Positions 16,227 through 24,194 of a stretch of 64,000 nt of DNA are shown here, piece after piece. The notes under the pieces were generated by a model. The model searched no databases. It was given only the letters and a program-made list of their open reading frames with translations, and was not told where the DNA came from. The DNA comes from Allobosea sp. WAO (lineage in GTDB: Bacteria > Pseudomonadota > Alphaproteobacteria > Rhizobiales > Beijerinckiaceae), in assembly GCF_001509835.1 (NCBI RefSeq), contig NZ_JXTJ01000008.1:372001-436000 (forward strand), in the 5' to 3' direction. Both the position numbers and the translations under genes were made by a program. Position 1 is the stretch's first letter. The number at the start of each line of letters is the position of its first letter.

Positions 16227-17654
16227 TCAGGCCAGCAGGTAGCTGGTCTTGATCTGGGTGTAGAACTCGACGGCGTAGCGGCCCTGCTCGCGCGGCCCGT
16301 AGCTCGACGCCTTCCGGCCGCCGAACGGCGTGTGGTAATCGACGCCGGCCGTCGGCAGGTTGAGCATGGTCATGCCGGCCTCGACATTGCGCTGGAAATG
16401 CCGGGCATGTTTCATCGAGGTGGTGCAGATGCCGGCCGACAGCCCGTAATCGGTGTCGTTGGCGACGGCGAGGGCCTCCTCGTAATCGGCGACGCGGATG
16501 ATGGTCGCAACCGGGCCGAACACTTCCTCGCGGTTGATACGCATCGCGTTCGTCGTGTCGGCGAACAGGGTCGGGGCGATGTAGTAGCCCTTGGTGTCGA
16601 GCTCGAGCGCTTCTCCACCGGCGGCCAGGCGCGCATTCTCGCCCTTGGCGATGTCGATGTAGCCGAGATTCTTCTGGAACTGGCTGTCGTCGATCACCGG
16701 ACCGATCTGGGTTTCGGCCCTGAGTGCATGGCCGACGCGGAGCTTGGCGACGCGCTCGGCGCAGGCCTTGACGAAGGCGTCATGAATGCCGCTCGTCACG
16801 ATCAGGCGGCTCGACGCGGTGCAGCGCTGGCCCTGCTGGAAGAAGGCACCGTTGACCGCGAGGTCGGCGGCGAGCTCGAGATCGGCATCGTCGAGCACGA
16901 CCAGCGGGTTCTTGCCGCCCATCTCCATCTGACAGCGGATCAGCCGTTCGGCGCAGGCGACAGCGATGCGCCGGCCGGTGGTCGAGGAGCCGGTGAACGA
17001 AATCGCGTCGGCATTGGCGATGACGGCGGCGCCGACATCAGGTCCGGCACCGATCAGTAGGTTGAAGACGCCCGCCGGGATGCCGGAAGCGGCGACGATC
17101 TCGGCGATCGCGACGGAAATGCCGGGCGTCTTCTCGGACGGCTTCCAGACCACGCCGTTACCGAAGGCGAGCGCCGGCGCGATCTTCCACATCGGCGTCG
17201 CTACGGGGAAGTTCCACGGCGTGATCAGGCCGACGACGCCGACCGGATCACGAGTGATCTCGACATCGACGTTCGGCCGTACCGATCCGAGCTTCTCGCC
17301 CGGCATGCGCAAGGCTTCGCCGGCAAAGAAGCGCGCGATATGGGCCGCGCGCGTCACCTCGCCGAGCGCGTCCGGAACGGTCTTGCCGCCCTCGCGAGCG
17401 AGGATCTGGGCGAGCTTGTCCTTGTTGTCGAAGATGCCGCGGGCAATCGCCTCGAGCACCAGCGAGCGCTGCTCCAGCGTCGCACGGCCCCAGGCCGGCT
17501 GGGCCTTGCGGGCGGCGACGAAGGCCGCCTCGACCTCGCTCTTGCCGGCGAGGCCGTAGGTCGCGATCACGTCGCTGAGGTCGGAGGGGTTGCGGATTTC
17601 GAGAGCCTGCGCGCCGCCGACCCAGTTTCCGCCAATCAGATTCTTCTCGAGCAT
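16227..17654 (-). CDS. NAD(P)-dependent aldehyde dehydrogenase, succinate-semialdehyde / 2-oxoglutarate-semialdehyde type
   Basis: 475 residues, a standard ALDH. Seen: TPWNFPVA cofactor-site strand, FTGSSTTGRRIA, general base Glu in EMGGKNPLVV, nucleophile Cys in GQRCTASSR, and the late EVFGPVA and MLNLPTAGVDYHTPFGGRK motifs. It resembles enzymes oxidising succinate semialdehyde or alpha-ketoglutarate semialdehyde. It heads the minus operon and is divergent from the TRAP binding protein, so its substrate is probably derived from the imported acid. Start ATG at 17654 follows GGAG at slightly long spacing. Confidence 0.85.
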   Translation of the reverse strand: MLEKNLIGGNWVGGAQALEIRNPSDLSDVIATYGLAGKSEVEAAFVAARKAQPAWGRATLEQRSLVLEAIARGIFDNKDKLAQILAREGGKTVPDALGEVTRAAHIARFFAGEALRMPGEKLGSVRPNVDVEITRDPVGVVGLITPWNFPVATPMWKIAPALAFGNGVVWKPSEKTPGISVAIAEIVAASGIPAGVFNLLIGAGPDVGAAVIANADAISFTGSSTTGRRIAVACAERLIRCQMEMGGKNPLVVLDDADLELAADLAVNGAFFQQGQRCTASSRLIVTSGIHDAFVKACAERVAKLRVGHALRAETQIGPVIDDSQFQKNLGYIDIAKGENARLAAGGEALELDTKGYYIAPTLFADTTNAMRINREEVFGPVATIIRVADYEEALAVANDTDYGLSAGICTTSMKHARHFQRNVEAGMTMLNLPTAGVDYHTPFGGRKASSYGPREQGRYAVEFYTQIKTSYLLA

Positions 17655-17750
17655 CGCTGCAGCACTCCATCGATGGTTTCATCAACCGTCCGCGCCTGGC
17701 GCGGACGGGAATGAAATTCGACTAGCACCATCCGGAGCCTCATGCTAGAT

Positions 17751-17767
17751 TTGAATTATAAATTCAA
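17751..17767. promoter_or_regulatory. Dyad TTGAATT-ATA-AATTCAA in divergent promoter region
   Basis: Perfect 7-bp inverted arms around three bases, in the 156-base gap between the aldehyde dehydrogenase and the TRAP binding-protein gene. It is the only strong symmetry there and is AT-rich against a GC-rich background. IclR-type operators often have this size and composition, and an IclR gene closes the operon, so it is the likely site. The identity of the binder is inferred. Confidence 0.55.
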
Positions 17768-17810
17768 CAAATGAATAAACCTCTTATGTTGAGGGGGCCT
17801 GGAGGAAAGC

Positions 17811-18899
17811 ATGAGGAAACGCGATTTTCTGAAAACGGCAGCGGCCGGCGCTGCAGCAGGCGCCGCGATTGCGTCGCCCGCAATCGCACAGAGCGAGCCC
17901 AACATCCGCTGGCGGCTGGTTTCCAGCTTCCCGAAGAATATCGACGTGCTCTACGGCTGCGCCGAGGTCATGGCGAAGAACCTGGCCGAGGCCACTGACG
18001 GCAAGTTCCAGATCCAGGTCTTCGCCGCCGGCGAGGTCGTCCCGGCCCTCCAGGCCATGGACGCCGTCTCGAACGACACCGTCGAGATCTGCCACACGGC
18101 TTCCTACTACTATGTCGGCAAGGACCCAACCTTCGCGCTCGGCACCCATGTGCCATTCGGGCTGAACACGCGCCAGCAGAACGCCTGGGTCTATCATGGC
18201 GAAGGCAAGAAGCTGCTCGACGATTTCTACCGCAAGTTCAACATCGTGGCGCTGCCGGGCGGCAATACGGGCTGCCAGATGGGCGGCTGGTTCCGCAAGG
18301 AGATCGCCGATGTCGCGGACCTCAAGGGCTTGAAGTTCCGCATTTCCGGCCTGGGCGGCAGCATCCTCGCCAAGCTCGGCGCGGTGCCGCAGCAGGTCGG
18401 CGGCGGCGACATCTACCCGGCGCTCGAGCGCGGCACGATCGACGCCGCCGAGTTCAATGGCCCGTATGACGACGAGCGACTCGGCCTCTACCGCGTCGCC
18501 CCCTTCTACTACTATCCCGGCTTCTGGGACGGCACCTCGATGGAGCACTTCTTCATCAACGCCAAGCAGTGGGAGAAGCTGCCGAAGCACTATCAGGCGG
18601 CCCTGACGTCGGCCGCGGCGCTCGCTAACATCGACGCGGTCGCGCGCTACGACAATCTCAACCCGCCGGCACTGCGCCGCGTGGTGGCGAGCGGTGCCAA
18701 GCTGCGCGCCTTCCCGGCCCCGATCATCGACGCGGCCTACAAGGCCTCGCAGGAGATGTACGAGGAACTCTCCTCCAGCAACGCCGAGTTCAAGAAGATC
18801 TACGAGAGCACCAAGCGCTTCCAGCAGGAATCGGCGATCTGGAATCAGGTCTCCGAATACTCTTATGACAGCCTCGTCCTGAGGGCGCTCCGTCGCTGA
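17811..18899 (+). CDS. takP: TRAP transporter solute-binding protein, TakP-like (2-oxo/organic acid)
   Basis: 362 residues. Twin-arginine-like leader (MRKRDFLKTAAAGAAAGA, cleaved near AIAQ), then a DctP fold. Highly TakP-like stretches: RWRLVSSFPKNIDVLYGCAE, ASYYYVGKDPTFALGTHVPFGLN, GNTGCQMGGWFRKE and the ligand-binding arginine region LKFRISGLGG. TakP of Rhodobacter binds 2-oxo acids through a cation; ligand here is inferred to be an organic acid of that class. GGAGG precedes the ATG. Its membrane partners are not adjacent: the only TRAP subunits in the window are 6.8 kb away. Confidence 0.88.
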   Translation: MRKRDFLKTAAAGAAAGAAIASPAIAQSEPNIRWRLVSSFPKNIDVLYGCAEVMAKNLAEATDGKFQIQVFAAGEVVPALQAMDAVSNDTVEICHTASYYYVGKDPTFALGTHVPFGLNTRQQNAWVYHGEGKKLLDDFYRKFNIVALPGGNTGCQMGGWFRKEIADVADLKGLKFRISGLGGSILAKLGAVPQQVGGGDIYPALERGTIDAAEFNGPYDDERLGLYRVAPFYYYPGFWDGTSMEHFFINAKQWEKLPKHYQAALTSAAALANIDAVARYDNLNPPALRRVVASGAKLRAFPAPIIDAAYKASQEMYEELSSSNAEFKKIYESTKRFQQESAIWNQVSEYSYDSLVLRALRR

Positions 18900-18953
18900 T
18901 CACTTCCCGGGCCGGTCCGCAAGGGAGTCCCGGGGAAACAACCGAACGCAGAA

Positions 18954-18993
18954 GGGACCGAAAACGACAACCGCTTTCGGTCCCTTCTTTTTT
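18954..18993 (+). terminator. Intrinsic terminator after the TRAP binding-protein gene
   Basis: GGGACCGAAA pairs with TTTCGGTCCC across an 11-base loop, followed by TTCTTTTTT. It lies 55 bases after the stop, between convergent genes. Confidence 0.9.
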
Positions 18994-19050
18994 GCATGGA
19001 CGGCAGTTCGCCACGCCCCCTGGGGTGCGCGGCGAACATGGTTGAGCGTG

Positions 19051-20712
19051 TTAGTTGGCGCGGCCCAGCAGGCCGCGCGCGATGACCTGGGCCTGGATTT
19101 CGGCCGCGCCCTCGAAAATCGACAGGATGCGGGCGTCGCAGAGCACGCGGCTGATCGGGTATTCGAGCGCATAGCCGTTGCCGCCATGGATCTGTAGCGC
19201 GCAATCGGCGTTGCTGAAGGCGACGCGCGCGGCGAGCAGCTTGGCCATGCCGGCCTCGATGTCGCAGCGCCGGTCGGCATCCTTCTGCCGGGCGGCGAAA
19301 TAGGAGAGCTGCCGCGCCATCATCGTCTCGGTTGCCATGAAGGCGAGTTTGGCGTGCACGCGCGGGAAGGCGAGCAGCGCCTTGCCGAACTGGACCCGGC
19401 TCTGCGCATAGGCGAGGCCCAGCTCGAGCGCATTCTGGGCGACGCCGAGCGCACGCGCGGCGGTCTGGATCCGGGCGCTCTCGAAGGTCTCCATCAACTG
19501 CTTGAAGCCCTGACCCTCGACGCCGCCAAGCAGGTTGGAGGCCGGCACCGTGAAACCATCGAAGGAGATCTCGTATTCCTTCATACCGCGATAGCCGAGC
19601 ACGGGGATCTCGGTGCCGCTCATGCCCGGCGCCGGGAATGGATCGGCCTCGCTGCCACGCGGCTTCTCGGCCAGCAGCATCGACAGGCCGCGATAGTCGG
19701 TGCTCTGCGGGTCCGTGCGTACGAGCAGGGTCATCAGGTCGGAGCGGGCGCCATGGGTGATCCAAGTCTTGGCGCCATAGACGCGGTAGACGTCGCCCTC
19801 ACGCACCGCCCGCGTCCGCAGGCTGCCGAGATCGGAGCCGGTGTTCGGCTCGGTGAAGACCGCGGTCGGCAGGATCTCGCCGGAGGCGAGGCTGGGCAGC
19901 CAGCGCGCCTTCTGTTCCTCGGTGCCACCGAGCCTGATCAGCTCGCCGGCGATCTCGGAGCGGGTGCCGAGCGAGCCGACGCCGATGTAGCCGCCGCTCA
20001 GCGCCTCGGAGACCAGGCACATCGCCACCTTGCCTAGGCCGGTGCCGCCATGCTCTTCCGGAATCGTCAGGCCGAACACGCCCATATCGGCAAGCTTCTG
20101 CACGAGCTCTAGTGGGATCAGCTCGTCACGGGCGTGCCAGCCCGGCGCATGCGGCGTGACCTCGCTCGCAGCAAAGCGCAGAAATTGCTCGCGAGTCGCC
20201 TCGAGGATGTCGTCGTCGAGGCCGAGCGTCCCGAAACGCCCTTCCGCGAGCTCGACGGAAAGCGCTCGCCTTGCAGCTTCGAGCGCCGGGGCGTGCGCGA
20301 GCCGCGCCAGCGCCGGCTCGGCGGTAAAGTCCGCGACGACATCCGCCTCCACGCCCATATCCGAGGGGCGCACCGTTTCGGTCTGGCTCATGGCGATGCC
20401 ACCGGCGAGCTGTGCGCCGTATTCGGCGAAGCCGAGATGCAGCATGGCCGCGTCCGCCGGGCTGAGCCGGCCGCTGGTCGCGAGGCGCTCGGCCCAGGCG
20501 AGGCTCTGCCGGAGCGCTTCGACATAGGTGCCTTGCCAGGCGAAGCCGTGCGCGGCGAACTGGTGCGCCTCGACGAGCCCGGCATCGACGCGCCCGCCCG
20601 GCGCAAGCAACTGCGCGACCGCGGCACGCGTCGCCGCATGCAGGGTTTCGGCGGCGGAAAGCAGGGTGGCGCAGGTCGAAAGCAGCGTGTCGTGGTCGGT
20701 CGTCTTCAGCAT
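19051..20712 (-). CDS. mcd: Acyl-CoA dehydrogenase with long N-terminal extension, methylsuccinyl-CoA dehydrogenase type
   Basis: 553 residues; about 160 precede the normal acyl-CoA dehydrogenase core, the hallmark of (2S)-methylsuccinyl-CoA dehydrogenase of the ethylmalonyl-CoA pathway (about 550 residues). The core starts near ATREQFLRFAASEVTPHAPGW and includes FTEPNTGSDLGSLRTRA (FAD/substrate loop), AKTWITHGAR and the C-terminal FEGAAEIQAQVIARGLLG, where Glu is the expected base. It would oxidise methylsuccinyl-CoA to mesaconyl-C1-CoA in the cytoplasm, passing electrons to ETF. It follows the mct-like gene by 14 bases in one operon. A second copy elsewhere may serve the ethylmalonyl-CoA pathway. 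Confidence 0.75.
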   Translation of the reverse strand: MLKTTDHDTLLSTCATLLSAAETLHAATRAAVAQLLAPGGRVDAGLVEAHQFAAHGFAWQGTYVEALRQSLAWAERLATSGRLSPADAAMLHLGFAEYGAQLAGGIAMSQTETVRPSDMGVEADVVADFTAEPALARLAHAPALEAARRALSVELAEGRFGTLGLDDDILEATREQFLRFAASEVTPHAPGWHARDELIPLELVQKLADMGVFGLTIPEEHGGTGLGKVAMCLVSEALSGGYIGVGSLGTRSEIAGELIRLGGTEEQKARWLPSLASGEILPTAVFTEPNTGSDLGSLRTRAVREGDVYRVYGAKTWITHGARSDLMTLLVRTDPQSTDYRGLSMLLAEKPRGSEADPFPAPGMSGTEIPVLGYRGMKEYEISFDGFTVPASNLLGGVEGQGFKQLMETFESARIQTAARALGVAQNALELGLAYAQSRVQFGKALLAFPRVHAKLAFMATETMMARQLSYFAARQKDADRRCDIEAGMAKLLAARVAFSNADCALQIHGGNGYALEYPISRVLCDARILSIFEGAAEIQAQVIARGLLGRAN

Positions 20713-20726
20713 GATCGATCCCAGAA

Positions 20727-21944
20727 TCAGGCGGTACGGGGACCGGCGACGATGCCGGTCTGGAGAAGCCTACCGATGGCTGCAGTCGTAAGCCCCAGCC
20801 TTTCGGAGAGCACGGCCTCGGTGTCCTGGCCGAGCTGCGGCGCGGGCAAGGGCGGCCGACGCGCGCCGGCCGAGAAGGCCAGCGGCGAGCCGGGCGCCAG
20901 GATCGGGCCTGCCCCGGGCTGCTCGATCGTGCCGAACATCGGGTTCGCCACCGAACAGCGGGCATCCTCGCGGACCAGCTGCCCGAAATCCCTGTAGGGT
21001 CCCCACAGCACGCCGGTGCCGTCGAAGGCGGCTTCGATCTCGGCGAGGCTGCGCGCGGCGCACCAGCGTTCGAGCACGGCGAAGATCGCGGCCCGCGCGG
21101 TGAAGCGGCCGCCTTCCGTATTGAGATCGGCGTCCATCATCGGGCCGATCATTGCAAGCTTCTCGGTCAGGCCGGTGGCGCGGCCGATCGCATGCCATTG
21201 CCGGTTGGAGATCGCGACGATCATGACATGCCGCCCATCAGCGGTGGCAAAGTCGCGGCCGAGCGCGCCATAGAGATCATTGCCGAGCGGCGGACGCACC
21301 GCGCCGTTGACCTGATAGTCGGCGATGTAGCCGAGATTGCCGACACTCGCGAGCATCACGTCCGATAGCGCGAGCGACACCTGCCGGCCCTTGCCGTCGA
21401 GGCGCCGAGCCCGCTCCGCCGCGAGCAGCCCGGTTGCGAGATAGAGCCCCGCCGCGATGTCCCAGGCCGGCAGGACATGGTTGACCGGCTCCGCCCCCCT
21501 GCCGGTCGCCAGCGGAAAGCCCGAGGCGCAGTTCACCGTGTAGTCGACGGCGCCGCTGCCGTCGTGGTTGCCGGTCAGGCGCAGGCTGATCAGGTCTTCG
21601 CGGCGCTGCGACAGAGCCTCGTGGCCCATCCAGCCGCTGGCGGGCAGGTTGGTCAGGAGGATGCCGGCATCCTCGCCGGGCTGCGCGATCAGGGCGCTGG
21701 CCAGTTCCTGCCCTTCGGGCTTGTCGAGGGCGATCGCGATCGAGCGCTTGCCCTTGTTGAGACTGGCCCAATAGAGGCTGGCGCCGGAGGGCGCGAGCGG
21801 CCAGCGGCGATAGTCGATATTGCCGCCGATCGGGTCGATACGGATCACCTCGGCGCCAAGTTGCGCCAGCGTCATGCCGCCCAGGGGGGCTGCGATGAAG
21901 GCCGAGACCTCGACGACGCGAAGCCCGTTCAGGATCGTGCTCAT
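20727..21944 (-). CDS. mct: CaiB/BaiF CoA-transferase-fold protein, mesaconyl-CoA C1-C4 isomerase type
   Basis: 405 residues from the ATG at 21944 (the open frame runs on upstream without family character). It starts ILNGLRVVEVSAFIAAPLGG and continues GAEVIRIDPIGGNIDYRRWP, LNKGKRSIAIALDKPEGQE, NHVLPAWDIAAGLYLATGLL, all close to what I recall of the Chloroflexus 2-methylfumaryl-CoA isomerase Mct (about 409 residues). That enzyme moves CoA within mesaconyl-CoA from C1 to C4. A class III intermolecular CoA-transferase (activating a free acid) is the main alternative. The coupling to an mcd-type gene 14 bases downstream supports the mesaconyl role. Confidence 0.72.
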   Translation of the reverse strand: MSTILNGLRVVEVSAFIAAPLGGMTLAQLGAEVIRIDPIGGNIDYRRWPLAPSGASLYWASLNKGKRSIAIALDKPEGQELASALIAQPGEDAGILLTNLPASGWMGHEALSQRREDLISLRLTGNHDGSGAVDYTVNCASGFPLATGRGAEPVNHVLPAWDIAAGLYLATGLLAAERARRLDGKGRQVSLALSDVMLASVGNLGYIADYQVNGAVRPPLGNDLYGALGRDFATADGRHVMIVAISNRQWHAIGRATGLTEKLAMIGPMMDADLNTEGGRFTARAAIFAVLERWCAARSLAEIEAAFDGTGVLWGPYRDFGQLVREDARCSVANPMFGTIEQPGAGPILAPGSPLAFSAGARRPPLPAPQLGQDTEAVLSERLGLTTAAIGRLLQTGIVAGPRTA

Positions 21945-22133
21945 CGCGTCAGCGAGCCGGCAAGGGGAAGTGGGGCTCGTGGTCCTTGGAAAGGCAATCT
22001 GCCGGCAGGCGGGGCGACATCCCTGGTCTTCCTCTTCGTTCGCCGCTCCCTTGCTCGCAATTCCACATGCAGGTGCGGTCACTCTGGCCCGCAACCTAGC
22101 GATCCCAGCCGGTTCGGCCATGCAGTCTGGTAG

Positions 22134-22148
22134 ATAAGAGCTATAACC
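22134..22148. promoter_or_regulatory. Candidate LysR box in the mct-lysR intergenic region
   Basis: Read on the minus strand this gives GGTTATAGCTCTTAT, which matches the element at 23190-23204 (GCTTATAGCTGCTAT on the plus strand) at 12 of 15 positions. It lies about 35 bases before the LysR start and about 190 before the divergent mct start. Recurrence at two promoters of the cluster is the evidence. Confidence 0.45.
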
Positions 22149-22181
22149 GCTACCACAGGGCCAGCACGAAGAGACCGCAGC

Positions 22182-23168
22182 ATGGACCTCCAGCAAATCC
22201 GCTATTTTCTCGAAACGGTTGCGGCGGGCAGCCTGTCGCGGGCTGCGGTCCGGCTCGGCATCAGCCAACCGGCGCTCAGCCGCCAGATCGGCAATCTCGA
22301 GGCGTCGCTGCAGCAGAGCCTGCTCTACCGCCATGGCCGCGGCGTCTCGCTCACCGATGCCGGCCGCCGGTTCGAGGAGGTGGCGCAGGACGTGATGCGG
22401 CAATTGTCGGATGTCCGGACCGAGCTCGCGGCCGGCGCCATCGACAATACCGGCAGCGTATCGCTCGGCATGCCGCCTTCGCTCTCCGCCAGCATGGGGG
22501 CGGATCTCGCGCTGCGTTTTTCCGCCGAGTTTCCGCGCGCGCAGTTGCGCTTGCGCGAGGCCTTCAGCGCCGTGCTGCTCGAATGGACCGAAGCCGCGCG
22601 GGTCGACATCGCCGTGCTCTATGATGCGCGCAGCAGCCGCAGCCTGATCGCGACGCCGCTCATGCTCGAAGACCTGTTCATGGTCGAGCCGCCATCGGCG
22701 CGTGCCGATGCGCCGCTCGAACCGGTCTCGCTGCCGGAACTGGCGAGTCGCGCCTGTGTCCTGCCGGGACCGGAGAACGGGCTGCGCCGGGTGGTCGATG
22801 CCGCCTGCGCGGCCGAAGGCGTGCGCCCGCGCGTCCTGACGGAGGTCGACTGCGTCGCGGCGCTGAAGCAGTTGGTCGAGCGCGGTGTCGGCCCGACCGT
22901 GCTACCTTTTGGCGCAGTCCACCGGGAAGTGCGGGACGGACGGCTCCGCGTGCGTCCGTTTCGCTCCTCCGCGATGCGCGCCCTGCTCGTGCTCGCGACG
23001 CCGGCTAACCAGCCGATCACGCCACTGACGCGCGCTGTGATGCGGATCGTGCAGGACGAGGTCGCGCGCCTCGTTCCGCTCGACATTCTGCGCGGCGTCA
23101 CACGCAACCTCGAAAGCCCGCGACCGCGGCCGCGCCCTGATCGGGAAAGCCCCGAAGCAATCGGCTGA
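22182..23168 (+). CDS. LysR-family transcriptional regulator
   Basis: 328 residues. N-terminal winged helix (MDLQQIRYFLETVAAGSLSR, LGISQPALSRQIGNLEASL) and a periplasmic-binding-like effector domain (SVSLGMPPSLSASMGADLAL, VDCVAALKQLVERGVGPTVLPFG). It is divergent from the mct-mcd operon and precedes the SDR-FAD oxidase-TRAP run on its own strand, the usual position of a LysR activator responding to a pathway intermediate. Two similar candidate boxes flank the gene. The C-terminal 20 residues (PRPRPRPDRESPEAIG) are an unstructured tail. Confidence 0.88.
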   Translation: MDLQQIRYFLETVAAGSLSRAAVRLGISQPALSRQIGNLEASLQQSLLYRHGRGVSLTDAGRRFEEVAQDVMRQLSDVRTELAAGAIDNTGSVSLGMPPSLSASMGADLALRFSAEFPRAQLRLREAFSAVLLEWTEAARVDIAVLYDARSSRSLIATPLMLEDLFMVEPPSARADAPLEPVSLPELASRACVLPGPENGLRRVVDAACAAEGVRPRVLTEVDCVAALKQLVERGVGPTVLPFGAVHREVRDGRLRVRPFRSSAMRALLVLATPANQPITPLTRAVMRIVQDEVARLVPLDILRGVTRNLESPRPRPRPDRESPEAIG

Positions 23169-23189
23169 AATCGGGCCCCTACCTTTTCG

Positions 23190-23204
23190 CTTATAGCTGC
23201 TATG
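23190..23204. promoter_or_regulatory. Candidate LysR box ahead of the SDR-TRAP operon
   Basis: GCTTATAGCTGCTAT contains ATAGC-T-GCTAT symmetry and matches the element at 22134-22148. It lies 22 bases after the LysR stop and about 140 before the SDR start, so it could activate the downstream operon separately from lysR. Confidence 0.45.
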
Positions 23205-23346
23205 CGCCCAGCTCGACTGGCCCGACGGCGGCGACCTCCGCCAGATGGAGGAAACCGGGGTCCGACGGCCAGCTAGTTGGCCGTCGAGGCCTTTCAGCAG
23301 CTCGGGCAAGCCGGGCACGCCCGCGGGCGGAAGGAAGGAAACGTCG

Positions 23347-24093
23347 ATGCGTCTGAAGGATCGCGTCGCGCTCGTGACGGGTGCGGCATCCGGGCTCGGC
23401 CTGGCCATGGTCGAGCGTTTCGTGGCGGAAGGCGCGAAGGTCGCCGTCGTCGACTGGAACGGGGATGCAGCAGCCGCGACCGCAGCCCGCTTCGGTGCTT
23501 CCGCGATCGCGATTCAGTCGGACGTCACCAAGGCGGCCGAGGTGCAGGCTTCGGTGGCCAGGACCGTCGAGGCCTTCGGCAAGCTGGACATTCTGGTCAA
23601 CAATGCCGGCTCGAGCCACGCCAAAGGGCCGTTCGAGGCCGTCTCCGAAGCCGAGTTCGATCGCGTCTTCGCGGTCAACCTGAAGTCGATCTTCCACTAC
23701 TGCAACGCGACCGTCCCCGTGATGCGCAGCCAGGGCGGCGGCGTCATCCTCAATGTCGGCTCGACGGCAGGCAACCGCCCGCGCCCCGGCCTCGCCTGGT
23801 ACAATGCCAGCAAGGGCGCGGTGCACAACGTCACCAAGACGCTGGCGCTCGAACTGGCTCCCGACCGCATCCGCGTCTGCGCGCTGGCCCCGGTCGCGAC
23901 GGAAACGCCGCTGCTCGCGACTTTCCTCGGCACGGATTCCCCCGAAATGCGGGATCAGATGCGCGGGATCGTGCCGCTCGGCCGCCTCGGACATCCCGAC
24001 GACGTCGCCAATGCGGCGCTCTATCTCGCCTCGGATGAGGCATCCTTCCTGACGGGCGTGGTCCTCGACATCGACGGTGGCCGCAGCGTCTGA
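23347..24093 (+). CDS. Short-chain dehydrogenase/reductase (FabG-like)
   Basis: 248 residues of a classical SDR: cofactor loop VTGAASGLGLA (TGxxxGxG), NNAGSS, active-site Ser in NVGSTAGN and the YNASK catalytic Tyr/Lys, ending in LTGVVLDIDGGRSV. I chose the ATG at 23347 with AAGGAA upstream; the open frame is longer. Aspartate at the end of beta-2 (VAVVDWNG) suggests NAD(H) preference. First gene of a run through the FAD oxidase and TRAP subunits to the CitE-type lyase; it probably oxidises a hydroxy-acid or hydroxyacyl intermediate. Substrate unknown. Confidence 0.85.
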   Translation: MRLKDRVALVTGAASGLGLAMVERFVAEGAKVAVVDWNGDAAAATAARFGASAIAIQSDVTKAAEVQASVARTVEAFGKLDILVNNAGSSHAKGPFEAVSEAEFDRVFAVNLKSIFHYCNATVPVMRSQGGGVILNVGSTAGNRPRPGLAWYNASKGAVHNVTKTLALELAPDRIRVCALAPVATETPLLATFLGTDSPEMRDQMRGIVPLGRLGHPDDVANAALYLASDEASFLTGVVLDIDGGRSV

Positions 24094-24194
24094 AGCCGCG
24101 CCGGAGCCGGAGCTCCGGAACGAATCCGCCCTTCATCTCGGTCTGGTCGGTAACGCCGCCCGGCGCCCGCGCTTCCCTGCAAAGGAGGACGAAC

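Noticed and set aside
22945..23168. Long minus-strand frame over the 3' end of the LysR gene
   Set aside because: No ribosome-binding site and Arg/Ser/Pro-rich translation; the LysR frame is complete on the plus strand.
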